Shown: piece after piece, positions 9,481-18,098 of the stretch
Layout of the letters: every line of letters begins with the position of its first letter
Numbering within the stretch: the stretch's first letter is position 1
DNA from: Spirosoma sordidisoli
Lineage (GTDB): Bacteria > Bacteroidota > Bacteroidia > Cytophagales > Spirosomataceae
Length of the DNA stretch: 64,000 nucleotides
Reading direction: 5' to 3'
Assembly (NCBI RefSeq): GCF_004138325.1
Contig: NZ_SBLB01000010.1
Coordinates: forward strand, 62,001 to 126,000
Notes under the pieces: model-generated
The model's database searches: none
What the model was told of the DNA's origin: nothing
Seen by the model: only the letters and a program-made list of their open reading frames with translations
Translations under genes and position numbers: made by a program

Positions 9481-9954
9481 ATGGATCAATTATCGCTGCA
9501 ATCGCTTTTTAAGGTCAACGAGATCGAGATCATCTACCGTAACACGGTGCCGTACCAGGATCGCATCCAGATTCGGTCTTCCTCGACTGCTTATGAAATC
9601 CTCCTGGCAACATGGGCTGAAAACCGTATAGAACTGGTGGAACAGTTCAAGATCCTCTTGCTTGACCAGAAAAATAACTGCCTTGGCGTATCCGACATTG
9701 GGACCGGTGGTATGTCGTCATGTCTGGCTGATCCAAAAGTCATCTTTGCCACGGCTTTGAAAGCTCGTGCGACCGGCATCATTCTGGCCCACAATCACCC
9801 GAGCGGCAATTTAACACCGAGCGAGCAGGACAAGACGCTGACGCGTAAGCTGCAAGACGGCGGCAAGCTCCTCGACATTGCCGTACTCGATCACCTGATT
9901 GTCACCCCGCACAACTATCGCTCTTTTGCGGATGACGGTCTAATGCCGGGTTAA
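9481..9954 (+). CDS. radC: RadC-like JAB-domain protein
   Basis: 157 residues, 12 bp after the primase gene and behind an aaggag leader. The JAMM metal-binding motif is intact ('ILAHNHPSGNLTPSEQD'), preceded by the conserved 'GVSDIGTGGMSS' segment and followed by 'LDIAVLDHLIV'. The N-terminal helix-hairpin-helix part of chromosomal RadC is absent, as usual for island and plasmid copies. Its biochemical role is unsettled; it was once called a DNA repair protein. It frequently accompanies anti-restriction genes in mobile elements. Confidence 0.9.
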   Translation: MDQLSLQSLFKVNEIEIIYRNTVPYQDRIQIRSSSTAYEILLATWAENRIELVEQFKILLLDQKNNCLGVSDIGTGGMSSCLADPKVIFATALKARATGIILAHNHPSGNLTPSEQDKTLTRKLQDGGKLLDIAVLDHLIVTPHNYRSFADDGLMPG

Positions 9955-10177
9955 TGCTCTTGGCTTCTAACAAGGGTTGGACGGTGAGGGCGGTTGTTCT
10001 CACTCATTCTGCCAAGGCATGACGGCTCGAGCGGGACTGTACCCAGCTCACTCATTCCGCCAACAACAATTTTCCCCAGGCCTAACGGCCTTTCCTCGCG
10101 CTCCAAAATTCTTGCTGGCTCCTTCGTTAGAGCCGGGTCGTGTCATTCCCGTAACCCTCAACCATGGAGAATAGACG

Positions 10178-11122
10178 ATGACAACCACTCCCCATCAATC
10201 ATCCAGCCGCAGCCGAAAAACAACAACTCCACATAACACCTCTATATCTCAAAGCGACGTTTATACACGGATCACGCATAAGATCCTCACCGATCTCGAA
10301 CAAGGCAATCTCACCTGGCGCAAGCCTTGGAACGCTGATCATCTGAACGGTCACGTCATGAAGCCCCTGCGTTGGAATGACATTCCTTACACCGGTATCA
10401 ATACCCTGATGTTGTGGGGGACTGCTGCCGAGCAGGGCTATATCTCACCCTATTGGATGACGTATAATCAAGCCATTGAATTAAAAGCCAACGTTTGCAA
10501 GGGCGAAAAAGGGACGCAAATCGTCTATGCTGACAAAATGGTCAAGGAAGAGGAAGGTCAAAACGGTGAGACCAGCACCCGGCAGATTCCATTCCTCAAA
10601 TGCTACACCGTCTTCAACGCGCACCAGATCGATGGTCTCTCCGATGCATTCTATACAAAACCCGAAGTGCCAGTTGCCAATTCTATCACCCGAGATCAAT
10701 CAATTGAGCGCTTCTTTGCCCAGACGAAAGCGGATATCTACACCGGTACACAGGCGGCCTATTCCATCACCACTGACCGAGTTCAGATGCCACCGCTGGA
10801 GAGCTTTGAAACCGCTAAGAGTTACTACGCTGTACTTGCCCATGAGATCACCCACTGGACCCGCCATCCAAGCCGTCTGGATCGTGACTTAGGCCGCAAG
10901 GTGTACGGCGATGCAGGTTATGCCAAAGAAGAATTAGTGGCGGAATTAGGAGCATGTTACCTAGCTGCCGATCTTGGCTTTGAACCGATGCCGGAGAGGC
11001 ATCATGCGGCTTATATTCAATCCTGGCTGCAAGCTTTGCAAGACGACAAGCGCTTTATCTTTCAAGCAGCATCACATGCCCAAAAGGCTGTAGATTACAT
11101 TCATGCCTTACAACCATCATAA
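10178..11122 (+). CDS. ArdC-like anti-restriction protein with zincin domain
   Basis: 314 residues. The N-terminal ssDNA-binding region (DUF1738-like) shows 'ILTDLEQGNLTWRKPW' and 'YTGINTLMLW'. The C-terminal metallopeptidase-like domain has the HExxH motif in 'LAHEITHWTRHPSRLDR' and the downstream Glu in 'YAKEELVAELGACYL'. ArdC proteins protect incoming single-stranded mobile DNA from host restriction. The position next to radC and the primase fits an establishment module expressed on entry. Strong hairpin terminator downstream. Confidence 0.9.
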   Translation: MTTTPHQSSSRSRKTTTPHNTSISQSDVYTRITHKILTDLEQGNLTWRKPWNADHLNGHVMKPLRWNDIPYTGINTLMLWGTAAEQGYISPYWMTYNQAIELKANVCKGEKGTQIVYADKMVKEEEGQNGETSTRQIPFLKCYTVFNAHQIDGLSDAFYTKPEVPVANSITRDQSIERFFAQTKADIYTGTQAAYSITTDRVQMPPLESFETAKSYYAVLAHEITHWTRHPSRLDRDLGRKVYGDAGYAKEELVAELGACYLAADLGFEPMPERHHAAYIQSWLQALQDDKRFIFQAASHAQKAVDYIHALQPS

Positions 11123-11135
11123 GGCTTCTCATCGG

Positions 11136-11168
11136 ACTAGCGGTGTCGGTTCTACCGACACCGCTAGT
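11136..11168 (+). terminator. Strong hairpin after ardC-like gene
   Basis: Perfect 15-bp stem (actagcggtgtcggt / accgacaccgctagt) with a 3-nt loop, 13 bp after the stop. Only a weak T run follows. It lies between convergent genes and may stop transcription from both sides. Confidence 0.7.
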
Positions 11169-11214
11169 TCTACCAAGAGTTCTGTTGACTTATGTGTGTT
11201 GGGAGCTTACTCAA

Positions 11215-11892
11215 TCATTCAATGTTAGGCTTTTTATCCGTTAATCCTAGCTTCGCCCAGCGTTTTTGTAAATCTTGAAGTGTTTTGAGGTGCCATTTAC
11301 TTCCTTCTTGGCCACTATATGTTCTGACACCTCGTTCGTTCAACAAATCAACAGTTGCTTGGAGCGTCGTAACACCTGACTCTACTTGCATATTTTGAAT
11401 AACATTATACATATTAGCAGCAAACTCGTCGGATTTTCGGTTGCGTTCTGCGCTTCCTTTCTTTCCGGCTTCTGAACGAGCGCGGCTCATTAAAATGGCA
11501 AACGCTTCTGACATGGAGGCACTAATAACAGGATCCTTAGTTGATTTGAAACGAAACTGTGGATTCTGAATACTTTCGGCTATATCTACGCCTTCTATTG
11601 TTTTGCCATTTATTATCGCATTCAGAATAGCTTCTGTTGATGATTCAAATTCACGCAGTGATGTTTCAGATGATTTGTCAAGCAATGAGTTAATCTCCGG
11701 TTTTATTACAAGGTTTAAGCTAGGTGGTATAGCATTTATCTTGTAGAGGGTGTTTAAGGTTTGGGCTCGAATGAACAGCTCAACATTGTTTCCTTCAGAG
11801 GAAACACCATTGTATTGTAATTCAGGCCTTCTGCCAACTTCTTCTAGTTGTCTGTAATGAGCAATTGTTTGAACAACCGCGTCTAGTGCCAT
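11215..11892 (-). CDS. Hypothetical protein with recombinase-like C-terminal segment
   Basis: 225 residues from ATG 11892 (MALDAVVQTIAHYRQLEE); the frame extends upstream to 11949 but with a poor N-terminus. The helical N-terminal half is not recognised. The C-terminal stretch 'TLQATVDLLNERGVRT' plus 'WHLKTLQDLQKRWAKLGL' resembles the helix-turn-helix 'recombinase' segment of serine recombinases, but no catalytic resolvase domain is present. It could be a DNA-binding regulator of the island. Low functional confidence. Confidence 0.6.
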   Translation of the reverse strand: MALDAVVQTIAHYRQLEEVGRRPELQYNGVSSEGNNVELFIRAQTLNTLYKINAIPPSLNLVIKPEINSLLDKSSETSLREFESSTEAILNAIINGKTIEGVDIAESIQNPQFRFKSTKDPVISASMSEAFAILMSRARSEAGKKGSAERNRKSDEFAANMYNVIQNMQVESGVTTLQATVDLLNERGVRTYSGQEGSKWHLKTLQDLQKRWAKLGLTDKKPNIE

Positions 11893-12138
11893 AATACACG
11901 TGTTTAAGTCAAATAAAAATAAAAATTCTGAAAAGTGTTTGGATAACACTTTTTTATCACTAGGTTTATAACGGATTGATCCATTATAAAAGCAAAATTA
12001 GTTGTTTTAACCCTAAAAACCAAACGGTTACAAAAATGAAAAGCGACATACCTCCGCGACGTAGTATCCAATCTGGAAACGCAAATCTTAACCTGTCTCT
12101 CCAAGGGGGACGGGGAAGCGATCCAAAAAAATCGCTAG

Positions 12139-12372
12139 GTGTTGACAGGATTAGTCTCGCTCATCAGTACAAAGCTTGCTTTCGTCATGATAACCACGAT
12201 TTTACTCCTCCTACTAGAGGTGCTCCTGACCTTTCGGGAGGCTACACTCTACGCCATAGAGCACCGTGTTGAGATATTGGGACTTATAACGCTTCATACT
12301 ATCGCAGTAGCCATACTCAAGGGTATTGATCAGCTCAAAAAAAAGCTCTTTAATCAATCAAATAACAAATAG
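12139..12372 (+). CDS. Small membrane protein
   Basis: 77 residues starting with TTG. A long hydrophobic segment at residues 14-31 ('FVMITTILLLLLEVLLTF') and a second weaker one near residues 47-62 are followed by a lysine-rich tail. No family recognised. It is first in a run of three small hydrophobic frames (12139, 12442, 12668) separated by palindromes. The upstream overlapping frame 11976-12272 is judged spurious. Confidence 0.5.
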   Translation: MLTGLVSLISTKLAFVMITTILLLLLEVLLTFREATLYAIEHRVEILGLITLHTIAVAILKGIDQLKKKLFNQSNNK

Positions 12373-12383
12373 TAATCTCGAAC

Positions 12384-12423
12384 GTAATCTATCGGAGCAC
12401 TCAACAGTGCTCCGATAGATTAC
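12384..12423. repeat. Perfect 40-bp palindrome
   Basis: gtaatctatcggagcact and its exact complement are separated by a 4-nt loop (caac). The 18-bp stem has no mismatch and is not followed by a T run, so it is either a terminator without a U tract or a DNA/RNA structural site between two small membrane-protein genes. Confidence 0.8.
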
Positions 12424-12441
12424 ATCTAAACGCTAAAAGCC

Positions 12442-12618
12442 ATGCTTGAAAACATATTCTGCTCAGTGGTAATGATCGTGTTTAGCCTTATCATATTAGC
12501 GATAATCGGTTGGTTGGTTATTCTGTCTAGCGATCATATCGGTATGCTATCATTCTGCGGTCTCATCATTCTTACAATTACTTGTAAAATGATTGTAAAC
12601 TATCGTTTTGCTCGTTGA
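12442..12618 (+). CDS. Two-helix small membrane protein
   Basis: 58 residues from ATG 12442. There are two hydrophobic helices, residues about 7-26 ('VVMIVFSLIILAIIGWLVIL') and 33-50, with a short polar link and a basic end (NYRFAR). No homologue is recognised. Composition is strongly membrane-like, and the start is 18 bp after the palindrome. Could be an entry-exclusion-like, holin-like or toxin-like peptide, but nothing in the sequence decides this. Confidence 0.5.
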   Translation: MLENIFCSVVMIVFSLIILAIIGWLVILSSDHIGMLSFCGLIILTITCKMIVNYRFAR

Positions 12619-12667
12619 AAAAGAATGCATTCCCAATTTTTGTTCTATCATTATAAATCTAGAAAAT

Positions 12668-12745
12668 ATGGCTTGTATCGTGGTAATTGTTTGCATCTAC
12701 TTGATAAGTATGGTGCTAGACATGACAAAGGCCAGAATTCGATAG
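12668..12745 (+). CDS. Possible 25-residue hydrophobic peptide
   Basis: Short frame with one hydrophobic helix ('ACIVVIVCIYLISMVL') ending in a basic tail, followed closely by a bidirectional terminator. Type I toxins look like this, but such a short frame can arise by chance. Confidence 0.25.
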   Translation: MACIVVIVCIYLISMVLDMTKARIR

Positions 12746-12769
12746 TCGTCGAAAATGCACTACTTCAAC

Positions 12770-12816
12770 AATCAATAAAAAATCCCTAGGCATCACCCAG
12801 GGATTTTTTATTGATT
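12770..12816. terminator. Bidirectional rho-independent terminator
   Basis: Stem aatcaataaaaaatccct / agggattttttattgatt, perfect over 18 bp with an 11-nt loop. The A run on one side and the T run on the other make it a terminator in both directions. Confidence 0.85.
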
Positions 12817-12831
12817 CGGATGCAACTCTAA

Positions 12832-13035
12832 ATGTGGTTGCGCGATACGCTGTTGAGTGTATGCATTTTACTAGCTCGGATCTATAGTGATGCTGACGCC
12901 AATATTTTTGTGCAGCTGGATAATATCATCATAAGCGCAACGGACCGCATGAATAGTTATTTTGACAAAATTCGAAAAAGCTTTGACGACTCAGCACGTT
13001 TGGATAAGCTCTACGCGATGGTCATCAGTAAGTAG
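12832..13035 (+). CDS. Hypothetical small protein
   Basis: 67 residues, hydrophobic N-terminus (residues 6-18), then a charged helical region. The end overlaps the 3' end of the convergent Fic gene by 25 bp. No family recognised; may be a chance frame. Confidence 0.3.
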   Translation: MWLRDTLLSVCILLARIYSDADANIFVQLDNIIISATDRMNSYFDKIRKSFDDSARLDKLYAMVISK

Positions 13036-14114
13036 CTCGTGCTTCGCCCGCCCGACTCGTCTTTGATCAACACCCCTTGCTCTATCAGATTGTGAATGTC
13101 GCGCAACGCCGTATCCTGTGAGCATTTAGCAATTTTTGCCCATTTCGACGTTGTTAGTTTACCGTCGAAACCGTCCAGCAATTTATTAATCATCATGCGT
13201 TGCCGCTCGCTGAGCGTTTTCGTACTCAACCATTCCCAGTAACGGGCCTTCAACAACACACTGGATAATATTTCATCCGTTGCGGATAACGCACGATCCA
13301 GGCAGCCCAGAAACCATTCTAACCAGTTTGTGATGTCGAGATCGCCCCGTTGCGTTTTCTCCAAAGCGTCGTAATACGCATTTCGCTCCTTACGGATTTG
13401 AGCGGACATACTGTAAAAACGTTGGGCACTTCTGTCGGCACGGGCTAGCTGCATATCGGCAATCGTGCGGGCGATACGGCCATTGCCATCATCAAAAGGA
13501 TGGATGGTCACAAACCATAAATGCGCGATCCCTGCTTTGACCACCGGATCAAGGGCTATTTCACTGTTGAACCAGTCGAGAAACGCTTGCATTTCATGAT
13601 CCAGCACACTGGCATCCGGTGCTTGAAAGTGGACTCGCTCTTTGCCCAAAGGGCCTGAGATGACTTGCATGGGGCCCGCATTCCCGTTACGCCAGTCGCC
13701 GACCATAATCTTGAACATACCACTGCGCCCCGTTGGGAAGAGGGCTGCATGCCAGTCAAATAATCGATCTTTGGTCAGTGGCTTGTCATACTGTTGAGTG
13801 GCATCCAATAACATCTCCACAACGCCATCCACGTCCCGGTCAACAGGGACCAGGCCAAAGGTTTCGATCCCTAAACGCTTGGCAATAGACGAGCGAACCT
13901 GATCTTGATCCAAAATCTCGCCTTCGATTTCACTGGTTTTGAGGACTTCAAGCGTCAGGGTTTGTAGCATAGCTTCTGCACGCAATGAGAAGCCTAAACC
14001 TGCCATTTGACCAATCAAGCGGCCTTGCTTATGGCGCAGATCAGCCAGTGTGTTGATAAGTCTATTCTGATCCCAGTGAAAATGCGGCCAGTGACTGTAT
14101 TGATAAATGTACAT
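13011..14114 (-). CDS. Fic-family AMPylase-like protein with N-terminal DUF4172 and C-terminal winged helix
   Basis: 367 residues from ATG 14114; an 18-codon upstream extension runs into the operator region and is unlikely. The N-terminal DUF4172-like segment begins 'YIYQYSHWPHFHWD'. The inhibitory helix motif [S/T]xxxE[G/N] is present as TSEIEG (residues 60-65). The catalytic motif HPFDDGNGRIAR starts at His205 and is intact. The C-terminus holds a winged-helix region ('LTTSKWAKIAKCSQDTALRD'). Fic proteins transfer AMP or related groups onto target hydroxyls. Here it could be a toxin or a self-regulating modifier of the island. Its promoter carries repeated palindromes that the winged helix may bind. 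No separate FicA-type antitoxin is seen; the inhibitory helix is built in. Confidence 0.9.
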   Translation of the reverse strand: MYIYQYSHWPHFHWDQNRLINTLADLRHKQGRLIGQMAGLGFSLRAEAMLQTLTLEVLKTSEIEGEILDQDQVRSSIAKRLGIETFGLVPVDRDVDGVVEMLLDATQQYDKPLTKDRLFDWHAALFPTGRSGMFKIMVGDWRNGNAGPMQVISGPLGKERVHFQAPDASVLDHEMQAFLDWFNSEIALDPVVKAGIAHLWFVTIHPFDDGNGRIARTIADMQLARADRSAQRFYSMSAQIRKERNAYYDALEKTQRGDLDITNWLEWFLGCLDRALSATDEILSSVLLKARYWEWLSTKTLSERQRMMINKLLDGFDGKLTTSKWAKIAKCSQDTALRDIHNLIEQGVLIKDESGGRSTSYLLMTIA

Positions 14115-14118
14115 TTTA

Positions 14119-14216
14119 TTCTCCGCACGATATGCGTCGAATATAGCAGCTATTCTTCGCACTGTCAATTATAATCTCCGCATTTTATGCGGAGATTATA
14201 GTATATATTCTCCGCA
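14119..14216. promoter_or_regulatory. Palindromic operator array upstream of the Fic gene
   Basis: A perfect inverted repeat ataatctccgcat-ttt-atgcggagattat (14171-14199) is flanked by further half-sites 'ttctccgca' at 14119 and 14207, all sharing TCTCCGCA. It sits between the Fic gene (minus) and the 14349 gene (plus), so it could control either. Autoregulation by the Fic C-terminal winged helix is inferred. Confidence 0.6.
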
Positions 14217-14348
14217 TGACCATTATCAATTCATAAAACGAGAGTATTTGGGCGGTTGAAATAGCGTGTAAAATCTTCTTAAAATCAGGGGCTTACATTG
14301 ACATAAGAGGTAATAAGCTATATATGTGTAAGTGAAAGGATACTTACA

Positions 14349-14807
14349 ATGGCTTATCAGTTCACCATACAAACATCATTGGGGTTGAGCCTCATTCACG
14401 ATTCACGCGAAACGCTGATCCACTATGCATCCAAAGCCCCGCCTATATTCACGCTTCACTGGATCGATCCCAAAAACAATGATGTTATTGAGAACATGCA
14501 TCATCCAGTGAAGAATAGAAAAAATCTTGTGTTAGACGTCGAGGTTAATGAACCGGAGCGCGTCCAGCCGCTTCAAGTTCGGGATGATAGAGGTGTCGCA
14601 GGTGGCACGGGTCAAGCGTATAAAGATAGTTTCGAAATTGCTTTGAAGTTGATGCGCTATGACCCTGAGAAACATAGTGCGCGATGGACGATTAGAGAGG
14701 TCTGTGAAGTAACCAATATTCTAGCGCAGTCTGGGTTCAACGCTGCATGCAAAGAAATTAAGCGTGAGAATCTGGCAATAGCAAGAACGGAGCCGAAGCT
14801 GGTCTGA
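14349..14807 (+). CDS. Hypothetical island protein
   Basis: 152 residues, no signal peptide or membrane segment. It begins MAYQFTIQTSLGLSLIHDS, with a beta-rich first half and a C-terminal helical part ('FEIALKLMRYDPEKHSARW'). No family recognised. Divergent from the Fic gene across the palindromic operator, so it may be controlled by the same sites. Confidence 0.6.
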   Translation: MAYQFTIQTSLGLSLIHDSRETLIHYASKAPPIFTLHWIDPKNNDVIENMHHPVKNRKNLVLDVEVNEPERVQPLQVRDDRGVAGGTGQAYKDSFEIALKLMRYDPEKHSARWTIREVCEVTNILAQSGFNAACKEIKRENLAIARTEPKLV

Positions 14808-14819
14808 GCGTTAAAAAAA

Positions 14820-15206
14820 TTAATGGTGTTGCGAGACGACTATATTGGTAATAATTGCTGATTCCTCTGTTTCAATCGTATATCGCTCGTCTGCTGCTTT
14901 AATAATACGCGGTAGATGATCCAGCAGCTCCATAAATAGCCTATCTAGACCATATCCTTGCAACAGGACATTATGCGCCGAGAAGTTTAGGCGAATGATA
15001 TTCTTCTCACTCCCCACGTCAAACTCCGCTTCGATTAAATACGCATAGTTGAGAAACACCTTGCGTCCATCCGGCCAGACAAGACATAAATTACGCGCAT
15101 GCCCTGGCGCATGGTAGTCGCTGTCTATCTCGGCCAGCGAAATGTTGTCGCTGGTGGGGTTATTGTCCCGCATTTGGTCAAAGCGGAGTTTAAAACTTTG
15201 GTTCAT
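14820..15206 (-). CDS. Hypothetical protein translationally linked to the relaxase gene
   Basis: 128 residues from ATG 15206, overlapping the 3' end of the relaxase frame by 17 bp, so probably translationally coupled. Soluble, acidic, alpha/beta-looking; contains 'LCLVWPDGRKVFLNYAYLIE', which suggests a beta-sheet domain. No family recognised. An accessory role in DNA transfer is inferred only from position. Confidence 0.6.
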   Translation of the reverse strand: MNQSFKLRFDQMRDNNPTSDNISLAEIDSDYHAPGHARNLCLVWPDGRKVFLNYAYLIEAEFDVGSEKNIIRLNFSAHNVLLQGYGLDRLFMELLDHLPRIIKAADERYTIETEESAIITNIVVSQHH

Positions 15207-17940
15207 AGTCACGGTCTTTTACACGCGGTGCTTTCGTAATTGCATTGCCTTTGTCTGCTTTGGCAGGCGTCCGGTTTAATTCCTCACGGATGCGGTGCTG
15301 GATGTGTTCGCGTGTCTGGTCGTGGCTGGCAACCAGTTCAAGGGCTGATTGCCGGTCACCCAACCGTTTCGCGTAATTCAACAATTCGTCTTTGTCATCC
15401 GTAAAGATTCGCGCCCGGTCGCGTCCGCGTGAGACAGAGACATAAAATTGCTTGGCATCCGTGCCGGGGAAGGTGGCGGCAGGCTGCCACAACAGGACCT
15501 CATCGACGGTCTTGCCCTGAGAAGCATGCGAGGTCACGCAATAGCTATGCGCGATGTGACCGAAATCCTGTTTCAGCGTGTATTCAACTTTGCTGGTTTC
15601 GTTACGTAGCAGAATGGGGCCATTTTTACTGACCTTGACCACATCCAGCAGCTGGCCGTTACTAAGCCGGTTGCCATTCATGTCAAAGCCATTCCGGGTG
15701 ATACGAACTTTATCCCCCTTGGCAAGTGCAATCTCGCTTTGCCGCAGTACGTCAAAATAATTGGCCTTATCGAGGGGCAGGCGCATCATCTGATCGTGTT
15801 CATCTACGACTTCAACACCTTCTTTCGTGCTACTCTTGACCTGCCAGAGGCTCCCCCGCTTAAAGCCCGGTACATTTTGGTTGAACTGAACCTTATGGCC
15901 GGGTTTAAAATTGCGCCAGTCGGCCCGCTCGGCAGCTGTCAAATTGAGGTTCGTGTAACGCTTGGCTTGGATTTCACGTTGTCCCAGCAATCCTCCTTCC
16001 TTTAGTTTTGTGCGAATGCTGTTGGTAATGGCGTCACTTTGTTCGTGGGTTGGAGACACCACCAGAGCCGATTTGCCACGTTGCAGAACATCGGCATAAG
16101 TGTGCACCAGTCCTTGATGCGGTTTTAAAGGATCAACGTTTTCGATAAAGCCAATGTCATCCAACCGGCCAAACCCGGACGCGACATTTCCCTTGGCGAG
16201 ATCTTCGACAGCCGCCCGGTAATCCGTATCCCGTTGGCGGTAAATTTTGTTGACTTCCGCCGTTTTGATGCCAGCAACGGTGTTCAGTATACGCAAGGCA
16301 TCACCCCGCACGACCGCGCTATGCTGCCTGGTATCGCCTCCCAGGATCAAGCGGGCGTTCTGCTTGTTCGCTAGTTCAAGGAGCGCTGTCATATCGGCAT
16401 TCCCCAACAGCCCCGCTTCATCCACCCAAAGAACCTGTCCTTTTAAAGCGTCCTGCCTTCTAGGGTCGCTTAGCAGTAGGGAGACGGTTTCTGCCTTATC
16501 GAATCCTTCGTCACGCAGGACGCCCCGCGACGCTTGAGCCGTTGGCGCCACGACGGTGACGGTTTTCCCGGCTTTCTCCATCTGCCCAATGGCCTCCTTC
16601 ATTAAGGTGGTCTTACCCGAGCCTGCCGCCCCCCGGATGATAGACACCCGATTTGTGGTGGTGAGCACATGCGTGACCGCATCGGCCTGTTGTCCCTCCA
16701 ACGTCAGCTCAGGCGCTTGGGCATACAATGGCTTGAGCTTGCCCAGACCTTGACGGGCTAAATTCACCATATGCTGTTCTTCGCGTAGGACCGTTTTCGT
16801 GGTCGTCAATGTACGGCCAGCGTCCGTGACGTGGATCAATCGCTCGTCTGCTGCAAACGCGCTTGTAATCTCGTCCAGTGAGACGCTGCGGTGACCGAGG
16901 CTATGCCGGTAACCTTCAGCCAATAATCTCCGGTCCTGCGCCACCGAAGCCCGTTCAAAGCCATGTTCGATGGCATGATCGACACAGCGTTGGGGAGAGG
17001 GGGCCTCTTTGTCCTGGACCGGTGCATAACGAAGGATCTGTTTCCCGTCCTTTTCAGACGTTTTACCCAGTTCGCTGATCTGCCGTTTCCAGTCATCTTT
17101 TAGCTCCGCCATTGTTAAGCCTTTTTGCTTTTTGGCGCGTGTCCGGGCTCCTAATGCGCCCAGCTCGTCAGGGTTTGTAATGCCTTTTGCCTCGGCGACA
17201 CGACCAATCTCATCCGTTCTCTTTGAGAACAGGTCAATGACGTTTTCAGGGACGCCAGTTAGCTCGAACGATTTATCAGTTCGTTGGATCTGATACCCCA
17301 GATCAATCAGATTGTCGGCCAGCCTCTTGTGGAAGCGGCTTTGATAGAATGGCATGTCCCGCTTGATGTCTCGAAACTGCACAGCCTTGACCTGCTGTTC
17401 TTCAGCGTCCCACGTTGCATTCATGACAAAGCAGTGCATATGCAAGTGCGGATCAGGGGTATGGCCTTCAACGGGTCTTGCAGTCAAATGGGTAAAGTCG
17501 GCCCAGAGCAGTTCGCTCGTCTGTCGCTCATCGACGATACCGTCTTTACGCACACGTGTCTTGGCATCGTTCTCGATGTCCAGCATGGTTTGCCGGACGG
17601 CCTCCTGAAAAGCTTCCTGGATATGATTGTCAGGGGAGAGGGCTTGTATGATGCTGACGCTTTTCGGGCAGTGGAAGTTGATGTCATAGCCGACCGTCCG
17701 GTCATGCTTGGTGATCGGCGTTAAAGCCCCGCCGGTCGTGGGATTTATGTTTTCGCACAGGTCGAAAAACACCTCCTTCGTGACCGGACCGGCGAGGCCC
17801 AAACGCTCGGCCAGTTTCCCTTGCAACCGTCCGCTAATCTCCTGGTCCTGACCGGAGAGGTAATAATCGGACCTCACCAGGCTTTCGGAAAAATAAGCCT
17901 TGGCGTGTCCACTGGATTTAGACTGGACCATGCGGATCAT
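15190..17940 (-). CDS. MobF-type conjugative relaxase/helicase (TrwC/TraI family)
   Basis: 916 residues. The N-terminal TrwC relaxase domain carries tandem catalytic tyrosines (SDYYLSG, Y26/Y27) and the three-histidine metal site 'PDPHLHMHCFVMN' (H165, H167, H169). The C-terminal half is a RecD-like helicase with Walker A 'IIRGAAGSGKTTLM', Walker B-like 'WVDEAGLLG', 'LILGGDTRQHSAV' and the late motif 'YCVTSHASQGKTVDEVLL'. It nicks the element at its oriT, stays attached to the 5' end and unwinds the strand for transfer. It is transcribed with the downstream 14820 gene. oriT is probably nearby but was not identified. Confidence 0.95.
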   Translation of the reverse strand: MIRMVQSKSSGHAKAYFSESLVRSDYYLSGQDQEISGRLQGKLAERLGLAGPVTKEVFFDLCENINPTTGGALTPITKHDRTVGYDINFHCPKSVSIIQALSPDNHIQEAFQEAVRQTMLDIENDAKTRVRKDGIVDERQTSELLWADFTHLTARPVEGHTPDPHLHMHCFVMNATWDAEEQQVKAVQFRDIKRDMPFYQSRFHKRLADNLIDLGYQIQRTDKSFELTGVPENVIDLFSKRTDEIGRVAEAKGITNPDELGALGARTRAKKQKGLTMAELKDDWKRQISELGKTSEKDGKQILRYAPVQDKEAPSPQRCVDHAIEHGFERASVAQDRRLLAEGYRHSLGHRSVSLDEITSAFAADERLIHVTDAGRTLTTTKTVLREEQHMVNLARQGLGKLKPLYAQAPELTLEGQQADAVTHVLTTTNRVSIIRGAAGSGKTTLMKEAIGQMEKAGKTVTVVAPTAQASRGVLRDEGFDKAETVSLLLSDPRRQDALKGQVLWVDEAGLLGNADMTALLELANKQNARLILGGDTRQHSAVVRGDALRILNTVAGIKTAEVNKIYRQRDTDYRAAVEDLAKGNVASGFGRLDDIGFIENVDPLKPHQGLVHTYADVLQRGKSALVVSPTHEQSDAITNSIRTKLKEGGLLGQREIQAKRYTNLNLTAAERADWRNFKPGHKVQFNQNVPGFKRGSLWQVKSSTKEGVEVVDEHDQMMRLPLDKANYFDVLRQSEIALAKGDKVRITRNGFDMNGNRLSNGQLLDVVKVSKNGPILLRNETSKVEYTLKQDFGHIAHSYCVTSHASQGKTVDEVLLWQPAATFPGTDAKQFYVSVSRGRDRARIFTDDKDELLNYAKRLGDRQSALELVASHDQTREHIQHRIREELNRTPAKADKGNAITKAPRVKDRDYEPKF

Positions 17941-18098
17941 AGCAGTCAGTGTACAGGAGTTGGCTCACATTGACGGGACTTTGCGCGTTTCTTAGACACG
18001 GTGCATCACCGATAATCTAAGCCAGAGCTGTGCGCGGGAAGGCGGCTCGTCGTATAGTCATTTTTCCATCAGACGTCTTCTCGGAGCACAGCTCTGAA

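Noticed and set aside
11976..12272. 98-codon plus-strand frame
   Set aside because: Overlaps the better-supported membrane protein at 12139 in another frame and has no domain or convincing start.
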